Positions 34,790 through 45,500 are shown, counted from the stretch's first letter. The stretch is DNA of 64,000 nucleotides from Muscardinus avellanarius (GCA_963383645.1 OY726571.1:17239376-17303375); one strand, 5' to 3'. The notes: a model not told the origin generated them from the sequence alone. Numbers and translations: made by a program.

Positions 34790-35040
34790 GAGTTTAATCT
34801 TGAAAAACAAAAGAACAAACTGGGAGGAATAATTTTACCTTATAATAAACCTTACTTCCTGGATATAATAATTTAAACAGTATGATCTTGGTGAAAAAAC
34901 AAATATCTCAATGAGAAGAACAGAATAAATTACCCATTGATAAAAATCTTCAAATTCTAGGTAAAAATTTCTTATATTTAATATCAAAAACACCATCAAT
35001 AAAAAGAAAATTGCTATATTGGACCTGATCAAAATTATAC
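34790..35040 (+). mobile_element. Old L1 ORF2 fragment
   Basis: CAAACTGGGAGGAATAATTT, GATAAAAATCTTCAAATTCT and TTGGACCTGATCAAAATTAT match the ORF2 segment that in the younger copy reads through 60860-61160. The younger L1 at 35041 begins immediately after it. Confidence 0.6.
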
Positions 35041-35897
35041 TTTAGACTTCTGGGAAGATGGTGACTGAGAAGAGCGGTGTTTACGAGTTCTGCTAAAACT
35101 CGATCTCTATTGCCACAAAATCAGCGCTTTTCATAGCCAGAAAACACCATCAGCAGAGAAATAAAAATGTAAACACAAGGGACAGAGGAAAAAAAGGACT
35201 AGAAGAATGACCAGAGACCAGAAAAGAAATCAAGCCTGCAATGCGGAGGCGGAGCCGCGCCAGCACCATCTTCCCTCACAGCACCAGGCTCCAGAGAGGA
35301 AAGGTAAAGAAGAAGCTGAACTGAGCAGCTGCGGATCATTCAGGTATAATTCAGCAGTTCTTTCAGTGCAAAGAACATCTAAAAATCCCAGTGGCCAAGC
35401 TCACCACGCCTTCCAGGAAATCAGAATGGAGCTTAAAACCAAAAAAAAAAAAAATATGCCAGCCTCACGGCCAATGGTGTGGCCGTGCTGACATATTGCC
35501 AGCAGTGACAGCGAGTTCACCACACCTGCGATGGCTCCAGATCTGCGTGCACAATAACCATAAGTGAAATTGCGGCCCCTAAAGAAGAAATCCCTGCACT
35601 GCACTCGCAGGGACTTGTGCAGCTTTGATAATCTCCTTGGGTCTAAGATTTTGCAGTCTAACCCAGTGAAAAAGTAGTGGTGGCAGAGATACGACACCTT
35701 AGTTGCAGCTCCCTGTGGGAAAACACCCAGCCTGCCCCCCCATGGTCTCACACAGCCTTGATTAACTTCCTGGGTCTGAGACTTTGTGATACAACCCAGT
35801 AAAGGAGTAGTGGCGGCTGAGATTACCACAGACTCAAGATCCAGAGCACCCTAAGTGAAGTTGTAGTGACTCAGCGAAGGCACAAAATCCTGAAATC

Positions 35898-36758
35898 ATG
35901 GGAAAGAGGAACAACAATAGAGCAATGAATGTCCACAACCCCATAATATTAGAACCTGATAACACAGAAATTAAGAGATCTCCAAAAGATCAAATCAGGA
36001 ATATAACTGTAGAAATAATACAGTACTTTCAAAAAGAATTTAGAGAGAGTCTAAAAGAAATAAAGGAAGCAATCATTGAGGTAAAGGCCTCAATTCAAAG
36101 TATAAACAATTGATTCGATCACATGGAGAATAGAATCTCGCTCCTAGAAGATGATCACTCCAAAAATGAACGCATAATTTATAACTTAGAAAAAAAAATC
36201 AGACAGCAGGAATCTGACATTGAAGAAATATGGGCCCATTTTAAGAGAGCTAACCTAAGAATAGTCGAAATAGAAGAGGAAAAAGGTGAAACCAAAGATA
36301 TCAATAATCTCTTCAAAGAAGTAATAGCAGAAAATTTTCCAAACATAGAGCAAGAGGTCGATACACAGGTCCAGGAAACTTATAGGACCCCCATTAGACA
36401 GGATTGGAAAAGAGGTTCCTCATGCCACATAATTGTCAAAATGACCAATGTGAAAGCCAAGCAGAGAATCTTAAAGACAACAAAAACAAAAGGCCAAGTG
36501 ACATTCAGAGGCAAACCAATTAGAATCACTCCAGACTTCCCAAACCAAGTCGTGAAAGCCACAAGGGCTTGGAGTAACATATTCCAAACTCTGAAAGAAA
36601 ACAACTTCCAGCCAAAAATCTCCTACCCAGCAAAACTATCTATCAAATTAGATTGGGAAATAAGAAGCTTCCATGACAAACAGAAACTGAAGGGATTTGT
36701 GTCTTCAAAACCAGCTCTAGAGAAAATACTCAAGATATTAACAACCAAGAAGAAATAG
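35898..36758 (+). pseudogene. L1 ORF1 (RNA-binding protein), one in-frame stop
   Basis: ATG at 35898 opens a frame of 287 codons that is broken only by a TGA at 36111-36113. The frame is unchanged on both sides, so a single base change explains the break. The N-terminal 71 residues are basic. The part after the stop begins MENRISLLEDDHSKNERI, a coiled coil of the trimerisation type. The RRM-like domain starts near NLRIVEIEEEKGETKDINNL and the C-terminal domain contains TFRGKPIRITPDFP and KISYPAKLSIKLD, both classical L1 ORF1p landmarks. In active L1 this protein coats L1 RNA and acts as a nucleic-acid chaperone. It is expected to be inactive here. Confidence 0.9.
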
Positions 36759-36853
36759 GTAATACACACCAGAACCAGAGAAATAAGATTTTCCATCCAG
36801 CAGACAACTTAGCAAAGAATAAACAGCATTTCAAAAAGAAATAAAATCTTAAC

Positions 36854-37058
36854 TTGTTAGGAATTAAAAGTTATCTCTCAATAATCACACTGAATGTAAA
36901 TGGCCTCAATTTCCCAATAAAAAGACATAAAGTGGCAAAATGGATTAAAAACCAGAATCCATTCATCTGCTGTTTACAAGAAACACACTTTACAAGTAAA
37001 GATAGTAACAAACTAAAGGTAAAGGGCTGGAGCAAGGTAATTCATGTTAAGCACCCAT
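36854..37058 (+). pseudogene. L1 ORF2 N-terminus (endonuclease domain start), truncated
   Basis: The frame from about 36854 encodes SIITLNVNGLNFPIKRHK and ICCLQETHFTSKD, the first two conserved blocks of the L1 apurinic/apyrimidinic-like endonuclease. The block asparagine and the QETH glutamate are still present. The codon at the usual start position is TTG, not ATG. After about 60 residues the L1 match ends, so the rest of the endonuclease, the reverse transcriptase and the C-terminus are absent. It starts 95 bp after the ORF1 stop, the normal L1 layout. Confidence 0.88.
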
Positions 37059-37300
37059 CCTAACAAATGTGAAGCAGTATTTCACTATAGCTTTTATTTG
37101 TATTTCCTTAATGATTAGTTATATTATGAAAATGATGAGTGATATTCATGTGTTTATTGGTTATATAAAAATCTTTGGAGATTCATTATTTATTTTAGTC
37201 TTTTACCTATTTCTAAATTGTATTGTTTGCTTTTATTGTTGCTAATTTTTAGGATTTCTATTTGGAATATTAATACACTTTCAGATATTACATTTGGAAA
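37059..37300 (-). mobile_element. Old L1 3' fragment, reverse
   Basis: CATCCTAACAAATGTGAAGC, TTGTATTTCCTTAATGATTA and TCATGTGTTTATTGGTTATA match the reverse 3' end of old mammalian L1. It abuts the truncated younger L1. Confidence 0.7.
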
Positions 37301-37304
37301 AAAA

Positions 37305-37503
37305 ATTTTTTTTTTGGTGGTACTGGGGTTCCTGGAAGCCCTTCTACCTCCAGGCTACACTCCCAGACCTATTTTTACATTTTTTTTTAATTTGGAAACA
37401 GGGTCTCCTAAGCCAGCGCGCGCGGCTGGCTTCGAACCTGCGCCATCCTCCTGTCTCTGCTTCCCAAGCGCAGGGATTACAAGTGTGCGCCACCACGCCC
37501 AGC
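37305..37503 (-). mobile_element. Dimeric SINE, palindrome subfamily, reverse
   Basis: GGTACTGGGGTTCCTGGAAG to GTGCGCCACCACGCCCAGCT. The palindromic replacement is at 37412-37430 (GCCAGCGCGCGCGGCTGGC). CpGs are unusually well kept (five in the palindrome area), which suggests a young insertion. Confidence 0.92.
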
Positions 37504-38531
37504 TATTAGCATTTGTTTTTAACTGTAAATGAAAGAAAGTTTGTATACTGGTAGCGGAGGTTCAGAACCTCATGCTGGAGAAAGGGCTGACATTAGGATT
37601 CCTTCTTCATTGATGGGCACACTTCTTCATGTGTCCAGCTGCAAACTGTTGATGGGCTAGGTGGTTTGTAATTTTTATTTGTTCTTTTACTTTCTGAAGC
37701 TGTTCATAAAACGTTTCCTAAATTAGTGCTTCTCTCAAAGTTTCTTCCTAATTATTTGTGAATTGTTTGGGCCTAGGTTGAGGAGTATAGGAAGTCTTCC
37801 TTAAAACCTTCCAATTCTTTGGTTCAAAGGTGAAGAAGGGAAAAGAGAGATTTCAAAGCTCATGAAGAAATTAATTTTTTAAAATTATTCTCTATTAGAA
37901 ACAGAGGAGCCTGTGGGAATGGCCACCCAAGCAGTTGAAAGGACCAGATGCTGCTGAGCACATATTTATTCCAGAGCAATAAGTGTCTATTGAAGAACTT
38001 CTCTGAAGTTTGACACTGTAAGATATATATTTTTAAAAGGTCATGTTACCTGACATTTGGATAATAAATGGAAAAAGGTCAAGATTGGATGTGGAGACTT
38101 TTGCACTAATCCTGGGAACAAACTGAGGAGACAGAAATAGAGTGGTGTAAACTTCTGAGTGGGTTTTAAGAACTTAGAGACAGTTACCAACAATATAATT
38201 TAACTTGGTCTGCAAATCTACTCCTTTACCATTAATAATCAAATTAAAAACAACCCTTCATTTGACTTCTTTTACGATTTTCAAGACTGACTCAGTGACT
38301 CTCGTGTCTGCCTTTGTTCTTTATGGAGTCAAACTATGTCTTATGGTATCTTTTGCTTAATTTTAAGGGCAGTTAAAATGGACAATCATAGGACATCAAG
38401 GTGAAAATAGCATTTGCTACATATTTTTGAGGCACATGCATTTCATTTGTCACTAGGCAATCTTTAATTCCTCCTTGCACACCCGAATAATAAAGTGAGG
38501 TGGGCCTGGACCACAAGATTAAAGAATTTGT
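37504..38531. other. Unique DNA, no gene seen
   Basis: No recognisable element. The first part may continue the old reverse L1 at 37059. Confidence 0.4.
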
Positions 38532-38686
38532 AGCCGGGCGTGGTGGTGCACGCTTGTAATCCCTGCACTTGGGAGGCAGAGACAGGAGGATCTTGCAGGT
38601 TCGAAGAATAAAAATAGGTCTGGGAATGTAGCCCAGAGGCAGAAGGGCTTCCAGGAATCCCAGTCACACACACACAAAAAAAAAAT
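38532..38686 (+). mobile_element. Dimeric SINE with internal deletion
   Basis: AGCCGGGCGTGGTGGTGCAC to CAGGTTCGAAG, then directly AATAAAAATAGGTCTGGGAA: the second part of the left half is missing. The 3' end runs into CACACACACAC and A9. The head and the right half match the palindrome subfamily. Confidence 0.88.
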
Positions 38687-38925
38687 CTTAGAAAGTAAGT
38701 AGCTCATTGACAAGCTACCATGAGGGTGTTGGTGTAATTATTGTGTCTTGTACTATAAAAAATCCCCTTGCACTCATTTGTGAAAACTAAAAATCTCAGA
38801 GAACAAAGTGGAATAGTGGTCACTAGATCCTTGGAAAAGTAGAGGGAGGGATATGAAGAAAGAGATTAGAACACACAGATAAGAGGAATCTGTTCTTGAT
38901 ATTCTGTAGTGTAATTATTGTACCC

Positions 38926-38930
<5 letters not shown>

Positions 38931-38981
<51 letters not shown>

Positions 38982-39192
38982 CCTCCCTCCCTCCCTCTTT
39001 GTGGTACTGGGGAATCCAGGGGCTTTCAACCCCCAATTTACACTACCAGACCTATTTTACATATTATTTGGAAATAGGGTCTCACTAAGTTGCTGAGCAC
39101 CTCACTAAGTAGCTGAGGCTGGCTTCGAACCTGCAATCCTATCTCAGCCTCCCAAGTACTGGGAATACAAGCATGCACCACCACACCCAGAT
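38931..39192 (-). mobile_element. Dimeric SINE with (TC)n tail inside its TSD, reverse
   Basis: The tail is about 22 CT units plus CCCT units (38931-38997), followed by GGTACTGGGGAATCCAGGGG to CACCACACCCAGAT. GTACCCTATTT at 38920-38930 and GTACTCTATTT at 39193-39203 are the target duplication. The microsatellite therefore belongs to the inserted element. Confidence 0.92.
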
Positions 39193-39227
39193 GTACTCTA
39201 TTTTCTTTTCTTTTTTCTTTTTTATCT

Positions 39228-39556
39228 TTAGAGAGGCAGACTGCCACGTGAAGTACCACATTTGGATGTGTCTGCAGTCTTAGAAGCTTCTACCCTACGT
39301 TCTCCTACAAATGGACCTTGAGAGCTTGTTTGGAGGTTCTAGCAGGGCAGTGCAGCTACTCATATATCCTTGACTGAAGACTGGTCCTTCTCGATTTGGG
39401 GAAGGTCGTCCTCTTCAACTGAGTGCACGGCTTCTGGAGGGACACAAGTGGAGTGGTGAGGGAGGAAGGGGGCTCCTGCCTAGCCAGCCATATCAGCCGA
39501 ATCAACCCTGGCAGTCAATGGGGTGACAGAATCTCAGCCAGATTGCTCTCAAATCC
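39228..39556 (-). pseudogene. RN7SK: 7SK small nuclear RNA retropseudogene
   Basis: The minus strand from 39556 leftward reads as a near-complete 7SK RNA of about 329 nt, against 331 nt for the functional RNA. On the plus strand, landmarks include GACTGCCACGTG near the 3' end, CCCTACGTTCTCC, GGACCTTGAGAGCTTGTTTG, GAAGACTGGTCCTTCTCG, GGGGAAGGTCGTCCTCTTCA and AATCAACCCTGGCAGTCAAT. Functional 7SK sequesters P-TEFb with HEXIM and LARP7. This copy carries scattered changes, including C-to-T/G-to-A changes at former CpGs and small deletions. Its 3' end is followed by an imperfect poly(A) (T-rich 39205-39227 on plus). The target duplication TACTCTATTTTCT / TACCCTATTTTCT (39194-39206 and 39559-39571) shows reverse-transcribed insertion. 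It has no visible upstream Pol III promoter, so it is unlikely to be expressed. Confidence 0.93.
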
Positions 39557-39571
39557 TATACCCTATTTTCT

Positions 39572-40802
39572 ATAGGCTAATTATGGTCTATAATAATTTA
39601 TGATGAATATAAAAATTATTAGAGAAAAGAGTGCAAAAGTTCCCAACACATAGAAATGATTGAAGAAATCTTTGCACATTTCATACATGTACCAAATTAT
39701 CATACTGTACCCTATAAATATATACACATGCCTCAACAGTAACAAAAAAGTGAAGTTTCTTAAAGAAAATTTCTTACTGATCTCAGTACAATGAGTGTCT
39801 CCTAAAAACTGGTTGCTTTCATTTTATAGACCCTAAGTCATACTATATTTTTATTGCTAGAGATTTCCATGGCCCTTCTATCAGATGTAAAGAGATGTAC
39901 AGAGTAATTCTACTACTTCTTTCTCCCAAGGAAACAAGCTTGAGTTGTTCAGGGCAAGATTTCAGATTGCTGAGTACCCAGACAGGGGCAGAGAAGAACA
40001 GGCAGGGACTCCATATGAGCATGGGATTTTGGCTTGTGGACTCTGAGCACTTTGGGTGTAATGTGGCTGGAGTTCTCATGGCCAGGGCCAGCCCTGAAGC
40101 AGCAGATCCCAGCAGCTGAAAGGGATAAGTGCTTGACTCCTGGGTAAGAGGTTCTCAGAGTGGCAACACTGACATTTCTAAAGTATTTCTTCAGTCTGAA
40201 AATACAGGCTTTCTGGGCTCATATCCACACCTAGGAAAACCATAGCAGGAGACCATGACTAATTCAAATCCCCTTAGTAGAAAATAAAATAATTTCTGAA
40301 AGTTGACAAGAGGCCAATAGACTTCTGAACATCAATCTGAAGCATTTCATTTCTTTGTTTAAAAGCCTATTATTTGTATTCACTGATCTAGTATTAGGAA
40401 AGTAACGTGGGTGGATGCATACCCAAAGCATATGCCCATTAAGAGAGGTCATTGTGGAACAGAATTAATCAATCTCAGAGTAAGACTGAGTGGATGGTAG
40501 CCTAAAAGGGGTTAGTTGGTGTATTTAATCCAATGAATGTGAATGCTTTGCTTTAGGGTTATAAATCTCAATGAGACAGGGGAAAATACTTCTTTCTGAA
40601 AGGAAAAGAATGGATATAAATGGACTGCATTAGGTCTGTGTTCAATTGGTATTTTAAGTGTAAACTAATTGAGGTAGCGTGTCTTGGTTTACCATATGAT
40701 TCAGACAGAGCAGGAAGGACTAGGCTCTGAGTAAGAATTTCTAATAGCCCCAGGAAAGAAAACTAGTGAAATAAGCTAGCTTCCTTAAAATGTTATAGAT
40801 TA
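39572..40802. other. Unique DNA, no gene seen
   Basis: No exon or repeat recognised. The block 39900-40130 is GC-richer. Confidence 0.4.
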
Positions 40803-41190
40803 GAGCTGGGCGTGGTGGCACACACTTGTAATCCCAGCATTTAGGAGGCTGAGACTGGAGGATAGCGGTTCGCGGACAGCCTCAGCTACTTAGTGAGGGA
40901 GGCCCTTCGCAACTTAGTGAGAACCTGTTTCAAAAAGAAACTATTTGAATATTTGTTTTATATGGATTTTTATTCCCTTTTCAAATATGCTACAAAAAGA
41001 GTGCCCCTCAGTTGCTGAGCAAGCATTTGTAACTTGTACAATGGCTGAATGGGCCAAAAGCTTAGTGCTGTGACCTGTTTTGAAAATAAAATATCTTGAA
41101 ATTTTAAAAAAGAATAAAAATTAGGTGAGGGGGGTGTAGCTCGGAAGTCAAATGCCCCTAGGTTCTATCCCCAGATCTGCAAAAACATTA
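40803..41190 (+). mobile_element. Dimeric SINE split by a foreign 3'-end segment
   Basis: Left half 40803-40938 (AGAGCTGGGCGTGGTGGCAC ... CCTGTTTCAAAAAGAAA) and right half about 41108-41190 (GGGGTGTAGCTCGGAAGTCA ... TCCCCAGATCTGCAAAAA). The 168 bp between them are not SINE. Confidence 0.8.
40940..41106 (+). pseudogene. Probable 5'-truncated mRNA retrocopy (3' end only)
   Basis: The insert carries AATAAA at 41085-41090, followed about 15 bases later by an A-rich run, the layout of a polyadenylated mRNA 3' end. AAAAAGAA lies on both sides (about 40932-40939 and 41107-41114), a possible target duplication. The source gene is not recognised. The alternative is an unrelated insertion with a chance AATAAA. 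Confidence 0.45.
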
Positions 41191-41268
41191 AAAAAATTTT
41201 TTTGAGATTAGAGACTGCTTTGAGATTTCTGATAAAAAGTTATAAACGCTCTTTAAAAATATGTATAA

Positions 41269-41490
41269 CCTGAGCGTAGTGACGCACTCTTGCAATCCCA
41301 GCATTTGGGAGGCTGAGACAGAAGGATCATGGTTTGAGGATAGCCTCAGCTACTTAGGCCCTCTGCAACTCAGTGAGACCCTGTTTCAAAATAAAGAATA
41401 AAAAAAAAATAGGGCTGGGGGTGGCGCTCAGAGGTAGAATGCCTCTGGGTTCCATCTGGGTTCCATCCCCTGTACCACAAAAAAAAAAGT
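41269..41490 (+). mobile_element. Dimeric SINE with a short internal duplication
   Basis: CTGAGCGTAGTGACGCACTC to CCCTGTACCACAAAAAAAAA. In the ID half CTGGGTTCCAT is tandemly repeated once, a small slippage event. Confidence 0.9.
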
Positions 41491-41659
41491 GTATTAATCT
41501 ATGTGTACAATTTGGGAGCTTCTACATCCCTGGAAATATTACCACATACTCAATATTTCAAGGAACCCTGACTGGTACCTCTGAGCATCTGTAATTTTCC
41601 ACTCCAATGTCACAATCCTAATTCAAAGCCAGTGGTAACACCCCAGGGCTATATTATCC

Positions 41660-42085
41660 TCTCCCGATCTCTTCTGTTGAATTTGTATCTCCTGGTGAAC
41701 ATGTCACTCCCCAACTTAAAAATCTGAATACTTTTCCACTTACAACTGAACAAAATGCAAACTCATAGACCTGCTATACAGCTCTCTTTATGATTTGCTC
41801 ACTGTTTGTCTTATTTTCCTATAAATCTAATTTTTCTACTTATTTTGTAGGTACACATGATGGAACTTTCCTATCTCCATGCTTTTAGATATAAAGGGTA
41901 TTTTTGTTTTTGTAACACCTTTCTTTCTAGTTCCACTTACTGAGCTGAAGGCTTAATGCCCCCTGATTTTTAATGTTGCCCCCAAATGGCTATACTTCTT
42001 CTATATTCCTATGGCATTTAGCTTATGCATTTCATATGGTGTTTGGCATATATGTTTATTTTATGGTAGTCACAAGCTTTCCTAA
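41660..42085 (+). repeat. L2 LINE relic (ORF2 end and 3'UTR)
   Basis: CTCCCCAACTTAAAAATCTG, CTGCTATACAGCTCTCTTTA and TATGGTGTTTGGCATATATG match the L2 sequence upstream of its 3' end, with a TTCCTATGGCATTTAGC block. Diverged. Confidence 0.65.
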
Positions 42086-43324
42086 GTAATTGATATAAAA
42101 AACTGCAGGATAAGAGGGAAGCTGATATAAAGAGAGCTTAGAGAAGGAGATTTCAGATAGAAAAAAACAGCATAAGCATAGGCTCTAAGATGAGAAAAAG
42201 AAAACTCTTGGAATGTTCTACAAAGTGAATTAGGACCCAGTTGGCTGAAACATGGAGGATTAGAAGGAATGGCACCAGAATTTGTACCGATGTGCAGTTA
42301 AGTAGCAGCCAGATGGCTGAAGTCTTTATAGTCCACGATAATCATTTCTGGATTTTAGATTAAGTATGGAGAGCACGTGAGAGACATGACTGAGTTTGTA
42401 CACAAAATATCATGGAAACCCTTGTGTGGAGAATGAGCTGAGGCTGCAGGCACAACAACAAAGAGCCAGGGCCACGAGCGCGAAGGGTCAGGTTCCATTG
42501 AAGGGCGACAGTGGCAGCGGTTGAGAAACTGCAACGTTCAGATGGGTTTTGATGGTGAAATTAATAAGCCCCAGGGAGAGATCTGAAGGTGAAATGAGAG
42601 AAAAGAATCGAGATGATTTCTAAGAAATGGGTAGTTAATGATTAATTCCAGTCTGCTGGAAGAGAAATGGGCTTGACAGAATAATAGTTTCGTTTCTGAA
42701 TTTTTCAAAAGTGACAAGAAGATTCTAGATGATGTCTTGAAGATAACTTTGCTGATGTCCCCTGGTGACTAAGTCACTAAGTCAGCAGCTTTGGGGCCTG
42801 AGGACAGGCAGGGCTGGAGCGTGGGAGACGGGCTCTACTGGGATCCTGGCTGTGAGGATAGCTACAAACAATTTCCACTCTAGGTGGGATAAAAACCACG
42901 AGTCTGGAAATTCTTGGGGAAGATGAAGATGCTAGAGGAAAACTGTGAACCATCCCCAGACAAGGGGAAGATCGTTTCTGAGGAGACCTGCAGGTCTGCC
43001 TGACCTCTGGGAGCCGAAGCAGAATGTTGACAGCAGAACATTAATTTCCAGCTTGCGAGCTTCAATAGAGAGGAGTGAATCTTGGTGGTACAGACGGCAG
43101 CCTCTGTTCTAGCAATCAATCTCACAGTAGACCTGTTCCATTTTGAACAACTAGTGTTACATGATAAATAATGGCCCTTGAAAGAGAACAGATCTATAAA
43201 GGAAAGACTGACAGGCATAACACATTTTTAGAATTACAAATATAAGGTCACCTCAGCTGGAATCTACAATACCTAGGATTGAGAGTATCAAACCATGTCA
43301 GCAATAACTCGGCAGTGGCACTGC
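42086..43324. other. Unique DNA, no gene seen
   Basis: The 112-codon minus-strand frame at 42880-43218 shows no recognised domain. A small CpG-containing block is at 42460-42540. Confidence 0.4.
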
Positions 43325-43420
43325 TGGCATTTCCCACATTACGGATGCAGAAACATAGGCACAGAGAGAGTCAGTAACTTGCAAAAGTCACATCCTACTA
43401 CATGGTAGGCTGGTGTTTAC
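43325..43420 (-). repeat. MIR relic, reverse
   Basis: ACGGATGCAGAAACATAGGC, ACAGAGAGAGTCAGTAACTT and GCAAAAGTCACATCCTACTA follow the reverse MIR. Confidence 0.75.
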
Positions 43421-43944
43421 ACTTCATGAAACAAAACTGGACCATGAATTGTCTAGAGTGGTGAAGAAGTCTGAGATGTTTCAGATATAGCCCGTGGGCT
43501 TAGAAAGCAACCCATTGGGTCTTCAGGCCTGAGGAACCTCAGTAAATGGTCTTATGGTCCTTCCATTTCCAGAATTCCATGATAAGCGACTCTCAATGTC
43601 CTCAAGTAAATGAACGTTATGTGTTGACATAGGAGTTGTGCTTCATTTATACCCAATTTACAAAATTAAAAAATTCTTAATTGGACTTTTCACCCTCCCA
43701 ATTAGGAACAAAATTTCATCCACAGCATATGGCATGGAACATGATTTTATCACCTTGGCAATCTTTACATTCTCCTGTGGTTGAGACCTATGTTGTTTTT
43801 TTTAAATAAATGACTAATATTGGACAAAACATGAACAAATATGGAGTATTAAATACCTGAATGATATGAATAAAGGCCTAAGTTAATGAAAAATATATTT
43901 AGCATCTGGTGGATTTCTTGTGATGCTGATATTAAAAATAAAAG
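43421..43944. other. Unique DNA, no gene seen
   Basis: No recognisable feature. Confidence 0.4.
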
Positions 43945-44008
43945 AGGTAGAAGGCCCCTGGGTTCCATCCCCAGTACCACAAAAATAATAATAATAATAA
44001 ATAATAAT
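43945..44008 (+). mobile_element. SINE right-half fragment with AAT tail
   Basis: AGAGGTAGAAGGCCCCTGGG to CCAGTACCACAAAAATAATA: only the end of the ID half is present, with an (AAT)n tail. Confidence 0.85.
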
Positions 44009-45368
44009 CATAATCTCTCTTAGCTTTCTTGTGCTAAATTTGAGCTAAAATAACATGTAGCAACAAAAGCAAAAAACAAGTACACATTAATATTGACGAT
44101 TGTAATACTAATCGAACACGAACAGTGTCATTAGTTTTACTTGACTTCTTAGAGAGTTCGTCTTTTAAACTTTCCATTTTAAAAAACATTATACATTATA
44201 CATATAATATATAGAGTATAAATTCATAAGAATTTGTCTTTCAACAAGATTTTGTCAATGTTTACATCTTATATAATGATGATACTAAATCAAAATTAGT
44301 AATTTGACATTAGTACATGGAGTGCTTATAGTTCCAAGTCTTGAGTATGTCTTAAGCCTCAGAAAACTATGCTGTTTATGCTTCATAATTAAGATACCTT
44401 TCCACCTATGCTTTTGGGTGGAATGCTCTCTTTAGGCTGAAATTTTAACAAGATAAAACCTGTTCTTGAATAATGGCATTGCTTCATGCTCATGTTGCCT
44501 TACTTAGCACTGCTTAAAATATTTTCAGCATTAGCTAAAACCTTATCCTCATTTGTCCAACAGCCAGAAATTTATCCTATTTTTATAGGTAAAGTTGCAG
44601 CAAAGAAAAGAAGTATTTGAGAAGGCTATTAAAACATTAAGGAGAAAAAAATACATGAAAATTAGTAGTTAAGAATGCCTACTGAAATCAGAGCAGGTGT
44701 TTTGAATTCTATATAGTCTAAATCTACAATTTTCTTTCAGCTGTTCTTTGATCTCACCCGCTTTCACATTGTTGGAGCACTTTCTCTGTACACCTGATCT
44801 CATGATAAGGCTATTGAGCTTATTTTACTATTACTGTTGATCTTGGACTTTGGTGAAAAAGGCAATGCTCGCGTTCCCACCAACATGCAGAGAAGGCCCT
44901 GACCCGAGTCTCACTCCACAGTGTGGTGTGGAAAGACTGTCTTGTAGGAAGAGCTCAGAGTGTTGCCCACATCCCAACATCAATGTCAGTTTGCACCGTG
45001 CTGCTTAGACTTTGCGGAGCCTCTCTTTTTTAATCTCTAAAAAATATAAGTTACAAATCCAAATACTTTAAACACAAGTTCTTCTATTAATTTAATATTT
45101 CCGTGATTCTCTAATTCAGCCAGGGCATGAAAATTCATAGCCAGTGTTCCCTAGCGTAGGATGTTATCAGCAGGAACATGGTTTCATTTCTTTGGAAGAG
45201 TGCAGCTGATGTGCTTAAGGCATCAAGGCTAGTCCAGATGACAGACAAGAAAATCTTTTCAGATATGACAGTCTGGCCTAGCTGTATCCCTGACCTTTGC
45301 ACACTCCAGGCTAGGCAGCCTCTGCCAGGCTTAGAGCTTACCAGGATATAAACAGCAACAAATAGAAA
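44009..45368. other. AT-rich unique DNA, no gene seen
   Basis: No repeat or exon recognised in 1.36 kb. Confidence 0.4.
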
Positions 45369-45500
45369 TTTTACTCATATGCCCAAAATCTAGAATAATA
45401 GATGATATGTGGCAAGATAGGAGCATGAAATTTGGAGTCAGACCTTGGTTCAAATCCCAAACTACCCCTTCCTAGCTTGCTTTTATAGATCAATAATGAG
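45369..45500 (-). repeat. Left arm of a ~130-bp inverted repeat (contains MIR core)
   Basis: TTTACTCATATGCCCAAAAT through GCTTGCTTTTATAGATCAAT is the reverse complement of 47031-47165 with only scattered mismatches. The inner part GGAGTCAGACCTTGGTTCAA is MIR-like. The outer ~60 bp (CATATGCC..., ATAATAGATGATATGTGGCA) are not MIR, so the similarity exceeds what two independent MIRs would share. Confidence 0.85.

Larger units (their letters stand above)
35041..37058 (+). mobile_element. L1 with intact 5' end and lost 3' part
   Basis: CTTCTGGGAAGATGGTGACT is the typical start of an L1 5'UTR. The 5'UTR runs to 35897, ORF1 follows to 36758 and the start of ORF2 from about 36854. At about 37050 the L1 stops and an older reverse L1 begins. 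Ordinary L1 insertions lose the 5' end, so loss of the 3' part points to a later deletion or rearrangement. The 5'UTR contains two diverged tandem units about 133 bp apart (near 35611 and 35744), each with CTGGGTCTGAGA-like and GTAGTGG blocks. Confidence 0.88.

Noticed and set aside
35401..35829. 142-codon minus-strand frame
   Set aside because: It lies antisense within the L1 5'UTR and reflects its GC content, not a gene. An antisense L1 peptide is conceivable but unsupported here.
45371..45495. Possible tRNA gene (GAGTCAGACC ... GGTTCAAATCCC resembles A/B boxes)
   Set aside because: It is part of a MIR-like core. No cloverleaf or discriminator could be formed, and the same text is repeated at 47040.
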